Source of the DNA: an uncultured Flavobacteriaceae bacterium
GTDB lineage: Bacteria; Bacteroidota; Bacteroidia; Flavobacteriales; Flavobacteriaceae
Assembly: GCA_934675205.1 (NCBI GenBank)
Contig: CAKUPQ010000004.1
Coordinates: 190,391-254,390, forward strand
Reading direction: 5' to 3'
DNA length: 64,000 bases
The stretch's first letter is position 1, and each line of letters opens with the position of its first letter. The notes under the pieces are model-generated. The model ran no database searches. It saw nothing but the letters and a program-made list of their open reading frames with translations, and had not been told where the DNA came from. The translations under genes and the position numbers were made by a program. Below are positions 1 to 8,231 of the stretch, piece by piece.

Positions 1-355
1 TCGAGTTCAAACCACAACCAATACCTGTGGCTTGGTCGCATAGTGCTATGGGATATATTCTTGTATTTTTGTCAGTAAGCTCCACAAGTTGTTTTGTATA
101 TGCTTGAAAGTTTTTATCAACCATATAATTTTCATCTATTAACAGGATAATTGCATTTCTGTTTGCAATGGTCTTATCGATAGGAATTAATGCTTTACTT
201 CGATAATAGACTTGTATCCCAAGTCCTCTGGATAGTGGTTGGTCAATATCTCTACAAAAAACACGGTAAAGGTTACTTGCAATATTTTTTCCTTCAGTAA
301 AATCTGGATGCCATACTATAAAGAGTGAAAGAGGGTATTTTAGTCTGTTTTTCAT
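1..355 (-). CDS. TIR-like domain protein, partial (C-terminus beyond left edge)
   Basis: Open frame from ATG at 353-355 to the window edge, 118 residues visible. It begins MKNRLKYPLSLFIVWHP and continues with a segment on entering a state of GLGIQVYYRS and NAIILLIDENYM, an alternating beta/alpha pattern like the first half of a TIR-type fold. The ATG overlaps the stop of the upstream TIR-like gene by four bases (ATGA), so the two are translationally coupled. I recall the VWHPDF...GLGIxVYxRS pattern from bacterial TIR-like proteins; this assignment is from memory and family membership is inferred. The catalytic half is outside the window. It is the fourth gene of array A. Confidence 0.6.
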   Translation of the reverse strand, partial: MKNRLKYPLSLFIVWHPDFTEGKNIASNLYRVFCRDIDQPLSRGLGIQVYYRSKALIPIDKTIANRNAIILLIDENYMVDKNFQAYTKQLVELTDKNTRIYPIALCDQATGIGCGLNS

Positions 356-1143
356 TTGCAAGTGTTTTTATCCATTTGAATGCGTGAATTAGTTCTTTTA
401 TCAGCCATTGAAGTCCTATTGGAAAAAGCTTTTTCTATATAAGATTGCATTTTAACTCTATCATCAGTCCAATCTCTTATAATTGCGTATCCTGATTTAA
501 AATTATCGGCTAATCTTGCAGGCATTAAATCATAAGTCACTTTCTCAGTTCCATAATCTGGATGTGATGGTAAGATAATACCCAATAAACCAGCATAGCT
601 ATCTCCAACTTTTCTATTTAATGCCCCTGATATTTCCCAATCAATATGTTTTCTACATCTGGTTTTAGAACCGATTAAGACTACCAATACAGTAATATCT
701 GACAAATATTCTTTTTGAATTAATTGCTTGATATACTCATCACTATTATCAGAATCAATATCGCCATCTTCAACAGATTTACTTACTATTAAATCTCCAA
801 AAAGATTTTCAAATTTTTCTCTATCCTCTTGGTCATCGTGATGATAATAGCTTACAAAAGTTTTTCTTTTTGTTTCATTTAAAGGTAACTTAAATGCCCA
901 CCTAAAGTAACCACCCTCATAGGTAAATGGGGATTGTCTTTCCCAATTGTCTTGTTCATCAGGATTGGGGGTCATGATTGATATTTGGTAACCAGCTGTA
1001 ACCTTATTTACCATCCATTGTCTGTTTTGAGTAGTGCCATTATCAAGGCTCTCGCCATCATATTCATATACAGTTACATCTCGAATGAGTTGCCTATCCT
1101 CTCTGAATGAAAGCCTTGTTACGAAGTATTCTTTGTTTGCCAT
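352..1143 (-). CDS. ThsB-like TIR protein with N-terminal beta-rich domain
   Basis: 263 residues. Residues 1-90 form a separate beta-rich domain (YFVTRLSF..., tentatively DUF3892-like). Residues 93-250 match the ThsB / MTH538-type TIR-like domain (formerly DUF1863): RKTFVSYYHHDDQED as strand 1, VLVVLIGSKTRCRKHIDWEIS with candidate catalytic Glu170, and a C-terminal W...YIEKAFSNR tail shared with the other ThsB-like proteins here. In Thoeris, ThsB proteins sense phage and make an NAD-derived cyclic signal for ThsA. The gene lies 10 bp after the neighbouring TIR gene and overlaps the next by 4 bp, so it is operonic. Fold assignment is good; function is inferred from the family. Confidence 0.75.
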   Translation of the reverse strand: MANKEYFVTRLSFREDRQLIRDVTVYEYDGESLDNGTTQNRQWMVNKVTAGYQISIMTPNPDEQDNWERQSPFTYEGGYFRWAFKLPLNETKRKTFVSYYHHDDQEDREKFENLFGDLIVSKSVEDGDIDSDNSDEYIKQLIQKEYLSDITVLVVLIGSKTRCRKHIDWEISGALNRKVGDSYAGLLGIILPSHPDYGTEKVTYDLMPARLADNFKSGYAIIRDWTDDRVKMQSYIEKAFSNRTSMADKRTNSRIQMDKNTCK

Positions 1144-1153
1144 AGTTTAATAA

Positions 1154-1702
1154 TTATTGATTCCAGTCTAAATAGCTATCCAATGGATGCCCACTCATTG
1201 TATGGTTTTTTATTATGTTTCTATTTTCCATTATTGACTGTATATTGTTTGTGATATTTGCTAAATATTCATTTAATGATTTCGTACCTCTTACAATTGT
1301 CGATGTTTTTAGATAATCTGGCAGACTTTCGTCTTTGATGCCTTTTAGTGTCAAGATGCCAAGTTGTGTATTATCGTAGCCATACCCAATTTCCCAAGGT
1401 ACCCAACTGGAATAAATTGTATTGGGAGAAACAACTACCAACATATGACTACTGTTATTTATGCCTTTTCTGATACTATCAACAACGCCTTGTGGTCTAT
1501 TTGTCTGGCGATAAACTTTCAAATCTTCATCGTCTTCGTCAAAATAGACATCTATATCTGCTGCCATTAAGTAATCTGCTATTCTTCTGCATACATCCTT
1601 ATCTTTTTGCTGATGACTCAGAAAAATACATTTTACACCTGTCGTTTTCCTTGATTCGGAAAACATTCTGAAATTCTTTGCTGCTCGATTTATTCCTGCC
1701 AT
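1154..1702 (-). CDS. TIR domain protein (canonical)
   Basis: 182 residues, almost all TIR domain. Strand 1 is VKCIFLSHQQKDKD (24-36), the middle is IDVYFDEDDED, and the conserved acidic motif is SSWVPWEIGYGYD with putative catalytic Glu104. Bacterial TIR domains of this type hydrolyse or cyclise NAD+. A short charged N-terminus (1-22) precedes the domain and no effector or membrane domain is attached, so it is either a signal-generating sensor or a simple NADase. Five bases separate it from the upstream ThsB-like gene. Product class is secure; its role in defence is inferred from the cluster. Confidence 0.8.
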   Translation of the reverse strand: MAGINRAAKNFRMFSESRKTTGVKCIFLSHQQKDKDVCRRIADYLMAADIDVYFDEDDEDLKVYRQTNRPQGVVDSIRKGINNSSHMLVVVSPNTIYSSWVPWEIGYGYDNTQLGILTLKGIKDESLPDYLKTSTIVRGTKSLNEYLANITNNIQSIMENRNIIKNHTMSGHPLDSYLDWNQ

Positions 1703-1707
1703 TTCAA

Positions 1708-2244
1708 TTAAATTCTAAATCCTAAAAAGTTTATGTAATCATCTTGCATTCGCTCTCTACTGTTATCAATTTTATATGGAATTTTTGTTCTGTTCCAATA
1801 AGCATAATTTACTTTGCTTTCAAAATCCCTTTCCAGATTTTCCCAATTCATACTTACAACATAACCAGAATCAATATTGTCTTGTAATCTATTAGGTACA
1901 GAATGAGATGATACGGGCAAATAAATACAAAGTAAACCATTGGGCTTAAATGATTTTAACAGGTTTGACGGATGAGTATAACCTCTTAATGAAGCCCATA
2001 TTTCCCAATCAATCCATTTGCGATGCCCCGTCCGTTCGCCAACCAAAACAACAGTTACGGAGCAACTTCTCATTTTCTCTCTAACCTTTTTGTAAATAGT
2101 TTCATCCGTCAAATGTCCTATATCATCTTTCAGTGAGTAGTCTGCCACTTTCATTTGGGTAATCACCTTTCTCAACTTTGAGATATATTTTTGGTCTCGC
2201 TCGTGATGATAACTAACAAAACAGTTTCTTATTTTCTTTTCCAT
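1708..2244 (-). CDS. ThsB-like TIR protein
   Basis: 178 residues, first gene of array A. It opens with IRNCFVSYHHERDQKYISKLR, carries the alpha/beta core VTVVLVGERTGHRKWIDWEIWASL with candidate catalytic Glu81, then LLCIYLPVSS and the closing WENLERDFESKVNYAYWNR segment. This is the compact ThsB / MTH538 TIR-like type. It is followed at 5-bp spacing by a canonical TIR gene, so the pair may be co-expressed subunits. No promoter consensus was found in the 72 bp that separates it from the T9SS gene upstream. Family call is from motif recognition; substrate and trigger are unknown. Confidence 0.75.
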   Translation of the reverse strand: MEKKIRNCFVSYHHERDQKYISKLRKVITQMKVADYSLKDDIGHLTDETIYKKVREKMRSCSVTVVLVGERTGHRKWIDWEIWASLRGYTHPSNLLKSFKPNGLLCIYLPVSSHSVPNRLQDNIDSGYVVSMNWENLERDFESKVNYAYWNRTKIPYKIDNSRERMQDDYINFLGFRI

Positions 2245-2316
2245 TTACGGGAATCTGCATTTAATTATTTGTGTAACATTATTTATTCGGTTTTATTTTT
2301 TTAAACCTTTCGATTC

Positions 2317-4500
2317 TTACCTCTTCACAAACTTACTTTTCCAGATACCTTTATCTGTTTTGGCAGTGATGATATAATAACCTTGTGCCAAAGCGGAAAC
2401 ATCAATTTCTTTGGTGTTTCTGTTTTTGAGTACGGTTTGTCCTGCCATATTGATTATAGTTATTCTTTTTATTTGTTGGGGAGTTTCTAAATACAACATT
2501 GTAGTTGCAGGATTAGGATATAAAACAACAGCGGTTTGCTCTATGTCTTTTATGCTCATAACGCTTACGTTATAACACTCCGAAACCACACTGCAACCTG
2601 ATGCGTTGGTTACTTCCACTGCATACGACCCCGAAACAGACGGAGTAAAGCTCTGTGCTGTTGCTCCCTCAACAGGATAATTACCATTATCGCAATCTAC
2701 CCATTGGTAGGTTGTGTTTTCTGTGTTTTCTGTGGCTGTAAGGGTTTGTTCTTCCTGTACTACTTCATCAGAGGGCAGGGCAACCTGTGTAACCCAAACC
2801 TCCTGCGATTTACCATAACACTCCTCATCTTCCTGTGCAATAAGACTATATTTACCCGGTTGGGTAACGGTTAGCGTAGCTGTGATAGTGTTTTCTTCAA
2901 CAAGTACCGCACCTGTGGGAGTACTCCAAAAATACGTAAGTTCCGGGTCTGACAGCTCTGCCGAAAGCGTAAGGCTCTCTCCCTCACACAGCTGTGTGCT
3001 TACAGGCTCTGTAATAACCGGATTTTCTGTATCACAAACACCATACTGGGCTACAAAACCGTTGAAACTTTGAGGATTAGTATTAGGCAAGGTAAAATGA
3101 TAGTCGTCTGAAAAATAGGCATTGCGTGTAAAATAACCCGATACCCATACATTACCTCCGTTTTTGGTCTGACATAAAGATGAGCCAGCAAATAAACCAT
3201 AATCAGATGACGATTGAACATTCGCTTGTAACATTTTGTGCCACAAGAGCTGACCACTACCGTTATATTTACGGAGTACTATTCGGGGGACTTGCCCTAC
3301 AGTTGAGTATCCTGCGGTATAAATACTCCCCATTTCGTCCATAAGAACACTATCAAAAGCCTCATTAAAGGCAGGCTCTACATACGTATCCACCCAATCA
3401 ATTTCATACGACGGAGCCGAGAGTTTAAAAAGTACAGCATCAGAGTTAGATGTACTACTTGTAGAGCCGGGATAGGTAGTTCCGTTCAACGTAAGAGTGC
3501 CAAAATACAGCCCTCCTATAGCCACATCTCCCGCAGGGCTTACGGCAAAACCATTCAATTGTACCCCTGATGTACCGGTAGCCGAAATAGTAAGGGTCAG
3601 GCTGTCCAAAAGCTCTCCGTATTTATCATAGCGGTATAATGTTTTGTCGGGATTAGCAGCATTTTTAGTTGCCCACCGATAGAGCTTACCTGTAGCATCT
3701 GCTCTGACCTTATCACTCTGATAATCAAGCAAAGGAAGTGTACCTTCTAATTTTTTGGCTGACAGCACCTCGCCATCAGGGCTGTATTTGGCAAGATAAA
3801 CCCCTGCCTCGCCTATATCGGTGTTTAGGGTATGCTCGGGGCTAAAGGTCATATATTCACTAAAGCCTCCCGTCATATTGATATTTCCCTCCGGGTCAAA
3901 ATGAATTTCATTGGTAAAGTAATCCAAAAGACTTCCATAACCTAACAAATAATCCGGGTGGGAAGTGGTTTTTCCCCAAAGCACTTCGCCATCTGTATCT
4001 AATTTTGCTATAAAATGAGTACGAAAACCTCCAAGCCACAATTCTTCATCAGGAACATTCAGATAGTACCCATTTATAATAGCCTGTTCATTAGCTCGAT
4101 ATACTCCACATATGTATATGTTACCTTGTTTATCTATGATGATTTTATTAGTATTATAAGCTATGGGATGTATTATCGTTACTTCTACTGTGGTCTTTGC
4201 CCAAATAATCTGCCCCTGCGAGTTGTATTTAGCAATATACCCACAAGGTTTGCCTAATGTTATAGGTATAGGTGCCGTCAAGGCAATGCCATCAAGAGTA
4301 AACGATTGTCCAAAAAACCCTCCCGTAAGATAACTATTTCCTTGTTCATCTACTGCCATAGCTGGTGCATTAAAACCATTACCTGCTGTACTACTATTTC
4401 CTATCCGCTTTACCCACGCAAGGTCGGGCTCGGATTGTGAAAAGCAGAAAACAGAAAACAGAGAACAGAGAACAGAGAAATGTTGTATTTTTATTTTCAT
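2317..4500 (-). CDS. T9SS-exported beta-propeller-like surface protein
   Basis: 727 residues. A signal peptide (about 1-21, ending FCFSQSE) is followed by repeated blocks of the form D-x-GN-x-Y-x-GG and LAKY-x-x-G-E/Q (residues 45-480), the pattern of SBBP-type beta-propeller repeats. An Ig-like region follows (CEGESLTLSAEL, 505-640). The last about 75 residues are a type A T9SS sorting domain: LYPNPATTMLYLE... to a basic end KSKFVKR. The protein should cross the outer membrane and be surface-anchored or released. The signal-peptide codons are made of a tandem heptamer repeat (4445-4479), noted as a finding. Substrate is unknown. Confidence 0.8.
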   Translation of the reverse strand: MKIKIQHFSVLCSLFSVFCFSQSEPDLAWVKRIGNSSTAGNGFNAPAMAVDEQGNSYLTGGFFGQSFTLDGIALTAPIPITLGKPCGYIAKYNSQGQIIWAKTTVEVTIIHPIAYNTNKIIIDKQGNIYICGVYRANEQAIINGYYLNVPDEELWLGGFRTHFIAKLDTDGEVLWGKTTSHPDYLLGYGSLLDYFTNEIHFDPEGNINMTGGFSEYMTFSPEHTLNTDIGEAGVYLAKYSPDGEVLSAKKLEGTLPLLDYQSDKVRADATGKLYRWATKNAANPDKTLYRYDKYGELLDSLTLTISATGTSGVQLNGFAVSPAGDVAIGGLYFGTLTLNGTTYPGSTSSTSNSDAVLFKLSAPSYEIDWVDTYVEPAFNEAFDSVLMDEMGSIYTAGYSTVGQVPRIVLRKYNGSGQLLWHKMLQANVQSSSDYGLFAGSSLCQTKNGGNVWVSGYFTRNAYFSDDYHFTLPNTNPQSFNGFVAQYGVCDTENPVITEPVSTQLCEGESLTLSAELSDPELTYFWSTPTGAVLVEENTITATLTVTQPGKYSLIAQEDEECYGKSQEVWVTQVALPSDEVVQEEQTLTATENTENTTYQWVDCDNGNYPVEGATAQSFTPSVSGSYAVEVTNASGCSVVSECYNVSVMSIKDIEQTAVVLYPNPATTMLYLETPQQIKRITIINMAGQTVLKNRNTKEIDVSALAQGYYIITAKTDKGIWKSKFVKR
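4445..4479. repeat. five tandem 7-bp repeats inside a signal-peptide coding region
   Basis: On the plus strand the units are CAGAAAA twice then CAGAGAA three times, end to end. They encode the hydrophobic core of the signal peptide of the T9SS protein on the minus strand. Because the unit is seven bases, gain or loss of one copy would shift the frame. Confidence 0.8.
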
Positions 4501-4675
4501 AGTTTTTTTGTTTAGGGTTTTGTCATTCCGATAGTTATCGGAACGAGTAGCGAAGTGAAACGGAGCGTATCGAGAACTTCTCGATACCTGTCTGCCGAAC
4601 AGGCAGGCGAAATTTCTTCCACTTCGTTACAGAAATTTCACTCGAAGTGACGTGATAAAATAATTATAAAAAAAC
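4501..4675. repeat. intergenic palindrome cluster
   Basis: Short stretch upstream of the 2317-4500 gene with several small inverted repeats: CCGATAGTTATCGG, GTATCGAGAACTTCTCGATAC-type arms, and an arm pair around CCTGTCTGCC/GGCAGG, then paired CACTTCG/CGAAGTG. It looks like a dispersed intergenic repeat of the kind common in flavobacterial genomes rather than a gene. Confidence 0.5.
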
Positions 4676-4709
4676 AAAAGTACGGAAATGTAACAATTTC
4701 CGTACTTTT
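4676..4709 (-). terminator. rho-independent terminator
   Basis: A 14-bp perfect stem (AAAAGTACGGAAAT with ATTTCCGTACTTTT) and a 6-base loop lie just after the stop of the minus-strand gene ending at 4718, with T/A tracts on both sides. Confidence 0.85.
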
Positions 4710-4717
4710 TATAGAGA

Positions 4718-6850
4718 TTAGTTATTTATCTGTATTTTGTGGGTAGAAATCTTTCCGTCCACATTTATCAGTAACATATACATACCCGTAGGCACACTTT
4801 CATTCAATGTATTTTCACCTTTTTTCAATGTATGCTCACTTACCAGTTTCCCTTGTACATCAAAAACTTTCACTTCGGCATCTTTTACAACACTTTCCAG
4901 CTCAATACTAAATGTACCTTTGTTCGGGTTCGGATAAATTTTAACAGCATTGCTTTCCTCATATTCACTCGTATTTATCAGTTTCATACCTTTTGTACCA
5001 ATATCATCGGCACACACCATATAAGGAATACTGTCTATAACCAATTCAGCACATACTGATGTTGGAGGAGTTCCACTCCCGCAGAGAAGTAAAATATTGT
5101 CTGATATAATTGTTGTTGAAGACGGAGTTGCCGGTACTCCATTGATATACCATACCGGTATTTCATCGGTACAATTATCAAGAACATACTGGTCACAACC
5201 TACAGGTGGAAAATAGGTCAAAATTTCGATGTAAGAGACTATCAGGGTAGCGGCTGAACTGTTGCATCCTCCCGTTCCTGTAAGGGTAACGCTTATTGTT
5301 ACCGGACCGTCTGTCGTGCCGTTAGGTATAAACGTAGGTGTAGAAGTACCTGCTCCCGATGATATTGTCCATCCGGGAGCACCTGATAAATTCCATACAT
5401 ATTCTGTGGTTGGTGTTCCGGCAACCGATGTGTCGATAGCAATAGCTGTAACGGGTGTAGTTCCTTTTACTATACAATCCGGTGTGGTATTCGTAAAGAC
5501 CGGTGTAGCAGGTCTTACACGTACCGTACGACTAACTGTACCGGAGCAATCATCCGACTTTGCTGTCAGGGTATAAGTCCCGGCAGGAGTCCCCGTAGGA
5601 ATCAGAATATTAACTGATGAATTGGTGCCGTTTCCTCCTGTAATTGTCCAACCCGTAGGTAATATCCAATCTGTATCGTTAAGCAAAGCATTGGCAGGGA
5701 GCGAATAGGTATAGGTACTTCCTGCATCCACACAATTACTTCCCGAAATAGTCAGAGGGGTAACAAAATTCCTTTTGATGTCATACGTAAAAACAGCCTC
5801 CGGACAGATTCCGTTTTTGATAGTCAGAACAAGCGTACCCGGATTATTATCCACTCCGGTAATGGTCAGGTCTTGGTTTGATGTACCGCTTTGCGACAGT
5901 ACCCAAGTAGTTCCGGGAGCAGTCCACGTATAAATCGCTCCGGAAATCACTGATGACGGGGCAAGTGTTACATTAAACGAAGAAGTCCCCGTATTGAGAC
6001 ATACCGGAGGTGCTGTCGTATAGGCTGGCTCCACCGGCTCCATTCCTATAGCTTTTGTTACACAGGTACCCGGTGTACCTCCCCACGGATTTGCCTTACC
6101 ATAACAGCATTTTAATGTTACACTTGACGGAACACTACTACCTGTAGTAAAGGTAATGGAACTGTTGTCTGCCGAAGTATAAACAGTTGTAGCTCCTGCC
6201 GGTATTCCGTCCCAGTAATAGTCATCTACTCCGATAGCATCGCCTATATTATCACTGGCAATTTGGTCAACCGAATAGGTATAAGTTTCATTAGGCAACA
6301 AACAATCGGGTCCTACAATTTCGGGGATATAATTTTCCAGTCCTGTTCCCGCAGGATATCTTTTATAAATATCAAACTCAATATAGCTGTTGCAAGGTGG
6401 AGTTGTATAAGTAATTCGCACTCTCCCTTTACTACGTGCCAATGTAATCAAAGAATTAGGAGGTCCTTCCGATGGTCTCTGATTTTTGTTAAATGAGTAA
6501 ATAGCTTCCATAGCCGGAGTTGCTGGTTTTGTCTGTGTAATAGAAAGCGGAGGTCCGGGTGGAGTAAACGATATGTCCCCCCATAAATACCAGTTTAGAG
6601 GCGTTGTTCCTCCGGGTGTCAGAATCTGAAAGCCTCCGTTTCCGGGGTCAGTCATTACTACGGCACCACCGTGTCCTACCTGTCCTCCGGAGCCTAAAGT
6701 TCCTCCCGTACCGGCAACCACTACGGTAATGCCACCGGTTACCTGAACAATCGGTGATTGTGCCTGTGTAAACATACAGGCAAACATTGCGAGCGTTCCC
6801 CAAAGCATTTTGCCGGAGAAGCTCTTCTTTAGTTGTGTAATTGTGTTCAT
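4718..6850 (-). CDS. T9SS-exported multi-Ig surface protein
   Basis: 710 residues. Signal peptide about 1-31 (hydrophobic LWGTLAMFACMFTQAQ). The body is Gly/Thr/Ser/Pro-rich with repeated beta-sandwich modules (for example ISGAIYTWTAPG, TISGSNCVDAGSTYTYS, GTPTTEYVWNLSG), each resembling PKD/Ig-like repeats of gliding and adhesin proteins. The C-terminus from about 640 is a type A sorting domain (VKIYPNPNKGTFSIEL ... GMYMLLINVDGKISTHKIQINN). Its upstream region carries one copy of the CGGG-palindrome (6923-6948) facing it, so it is likely controlled by the nearby two-component system. Likely an adhesin or structural surface protein; ligand unknown. Confidence 0.8.
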   Translation of the reverse strand: MNTITQLKKSFSGKMLWGTLAMFACMFTQAQSPIVQVTGGITVVVAGTGGTLGSGGQVGHGGAVVMTDPGNGGFQILTPGGTTPLNWYLWGDISFTPPGPPLSITQTKPATPAMEAIYSFNKNQRPSEGPPNSLITLARSKGRVRITYTTPPCNSYIEFDIYKRYPAGTGLENYIPEIVGPDCLLPNETYTYSVDQIASDNIGDAIGVDDYYWDGIPAGATTVYTSADNSSITFTTGSSVPSSVTLKCCYGKANPWGGTPGTCVTKAIGMEPVEPAYTTAPPVCLNTGTSSFNVTLAPSSVISGAIYTWTAPGTTWVLSQSGTSNQDLTITGVDNNPGTLVLTIKNGICPEAVFTYDIKRNFVTPLTISGSNCVDAGSTYTYSLPANALLNDTDWILPTGWTITGGNGTNSSVNILIPTGTPAGTYTLTAKSDDCSGTVSRTVRVRPATPVFTNTTPDCIVKGTTPVTAIAIDTSVAGTPTTEYVWNLSGAPGWTISSGAGTSTPTFIPNGTTDGPVTISVTLTGTGGCNSSAATLIVSYIEILTYFPPVGCDQYVLDNCTDEIPVWYINGVPATPSSTTIISDNILLLCGSGTPPTSVCAELVIDSIPYMVCADDIGTKGMKLINTSEYEESNAVKIYPNPNKGTFSIELESVVKDAEVKVFDVQGKLVSEHTLKKGENTLNESVPTGMYMLLINVDGKISTHKIQINN

Positions 6851-6922
6851 ATCATATATATTTATGGTTACAGATGAATTATTCTTAATAATTTCTCAAA
6901 GCTCAGCTATAAAAACATAAAA

Positions 6923-6948
6923 GTCAATGCGGGTTTTCCCGTATTTTT
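6923..6948 (-). promoter_or_regulatory. CGGG-AAAA-CCCG box, copy 1
   Basis: Reverse complement of copy 2 over all 26 bases. Core TACGGGAAAACCCGCATT with a 4-bp GC arm on each side of an AAAA spacer. Upstream of the T9SS gene starting at 6850. Confidence 0.65.
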
Positions 6949-7167
6949 TCAAAAATTTTAATCCTGTCATAAATCTGTAAAACCAATTTATTTTGTTATT
7001 TAAAGTATTGTAATACAGCTTATTACTGTTTATTTTTGGATTAACCGGTTAAAAAATACCGAAAATTAGCCGCAAAAGGGAACCGTCAGCCCGGGGGGAA
7101 CCACCGTATTTTTTTGCGGTATTGAATTGACATAAAATGATGATTCCGGGGAATCGAAAAAAAGACA

Positions 7168-7193
7168 AAAAATACGGGAAAACCCGCATTGAC
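7168..7193 (+). promoter_or_regulatory. CGGG-AAAA-CCCG box, copy 2
   Basis: Exact match to copy 1 in the opposite direction, 54 bp before the start of the small Cys-tailed protein that begins the kinase/regulator operon. Proposed operator of the LuxR-type regulator at 8974-9633 (inference). Confidence 0.65.
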
Positions 7194-7247
7194 ATTTTCA
7201 AATCTAAATCAGACCTTTGCCACTTTAATATTTAAAACATTATCTTT

Positions 7248-7565
7248 ATGGCAATAGACAGAAATACAGGAGAAGTAATCACGCTTAGCGAAGCAGTAAA
7301 TTACACACATTCTTTTCAGGAAGAACATTCAAATGCAATCAAATCCTTTTTTGTAGGTACAAACAAGCTAAACCGTATCCTGGAACAGGAAGGTTGTATA
7401 GGAGTGCGTATCTATAACGGATATGATACTGCAACAAATAAAGAAAACAGGGTGCTGGTAGGGGTTGATGCATCAGGAGAAGATATAAGCGGAGGTGTGA
7501 TTGTGGAAGAGTTGACGCCTTGTCCTACTGCCTGCCCTAAAGCGAGCCCATTGATAAAACCATAA
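7248..7565 (+). CDS. small conserved hypothetical protein with C-terminal CPTACP motif
   Basis: 105 residues, no signal peptide or membrane segment. The middle is GCIGVRIYNGYD...NRVLVGVDASGEDI and the end is LTPCPTACPKASPLIK. I recognise this as a recurring flavobacterial family of about 100 residues with this Cys-rich tail, without known function. The tail could bind a metal or form a disulfide. It is the first gene of an operon: the membrane protein begins 3 bp later, followed by kinase and regulator. It may be a ligand, partner or readout of that sensory system; this is inference. Confidence 0.6.
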   Translation: MAIDRNTGEVITLSEAVNYTHSFQEEHSNAIKSFFVGTNKLNRILEQEGCIGVRIYNGYDTATNKENRVLVGVDASGEDISGGVIVEELTPCPTACPKASPLIKP

Positions 7566-7568
7566 ATT

Positions 7569-8231
7569 TTGCATACGGTTGTTTTTTACATTGCTCTTTT
7601 CACAGGATTTGTTCCTTTACTTTTATTGTTTGTAAAGAAAAGGGCTTTTGACAGGAATCATCCTGCCGTGCCTTTTCTGTGGCTTACGGCTATAGCCTCT
7701 GCTTATGAATTTATAGGGTCGGTATTGTTAAAAATAAATACAGCATATTGGTTTCAGCTTTATCCCCTGCTGTCATTTTTATCACTGCTTTATTTTTTTT
7801 TATATTTATTTAAACCTTATTACAGAAGCATTTTTAAAATATGTTTGGTTCTGTTCGTTGTTATTTATGGTATATCATTCTTTTATTGGGGTGAGGACGA
7901 TAAATTTATCTCATCCGCAATAAACAGAGTCTATATTTCATCATTTGTTCTTATGTTTTCAATCGTATGGTTTAAAAATCAGTTTACAGAATTAGAGAAT
8001 CTTAATCCATTTAATAAAATGGAAATACCCAATTTGTGGCAAAGTGATGTGTTCTATTTTGTGTCGGGATTAGCGGTTTATTATTCTACTACATTTTCCC
8101 TATTTTTACTGAGCAGTTTTATTTTTGACAGTAAACTGTATTTTTATGACTTTTGGTTTGTAAATGTGCTGGCAACATTAATTTTTAGGATATTTCTCAT
8201 TATCGGGGTATGGAAAATGAAGCAGGTTTAA
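7569..8231 (+). CDS. polytopic membrane protein, partner of the histidine kinase
   Basis: 220 residues with about six or seven hydrophobic helices: 3-20, 35-55, 65-82, 90-108, 120-137, 165-187 and 195-213. No enzyme motif is visible. The frame has no ATG near its beginning; the first plausible start is TTG at 7569, three bases after the preceding stop. The 3' end overlaps the kinase gene by 22 bp. The arrangement suggests that this protein is the membrane sensor and the next gene is its detached kinase. Family name unknown to me; the role is inferred from the operon. Confidence 0.65.
   Translation: MHTVVFYIALFTGFVPLLLLFVKKRAFDRNHPAVPFLWLTAIASAYEFIGSVLLKINTAYWFQLYPLLSFLSLLYFFLYLFKPYYRSIFKICLVLFVVIYGISFFYWGEDDKFISSAINRVYISSFVLMFSIVWFKNQFTELENLNPFNKMEIPNLWQSDVFYFVSGLAVYYSTTFSLFLLSSFIFDSKLYFYDFWFVNVLATLIFRIFLIIGVWKMKQV

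Larger units (their letters stand above)
6851..7247. promoter_or_regulatory. divergent regulatory region with palindromes
   Basis: 397 bp without a gene between two divergent genes. It holds two oppositely oriented 26-bp copies of the same element (6923-6948 and 7168-7193), a perfect 12-bp palindrome TTAACCGGTTAA (7041-7052), and an inverted repeat GATTCC-gg-GGAATC (7142-7155). The two 26-bp copies sit about 73 and 55 bp before the respective start codons. This arrangement looks like a shared bidirectional control region. Confidence 0.65.

Noticed and set aside
5262..5576. 104-codon frame opposite the T9SS Ig protein
   Set aside because: Shadow of the Val/Thr/Gly-rich minus-strand gene; no start context or independent signal.
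7216..7247. TTTG-N20-TATCTTTA as promoter of the small Cys-tailed protein
   Set aside because: It ends directly at the ATG, so transcription would begin inside the coding region; likely coincidence, or the true start is different.
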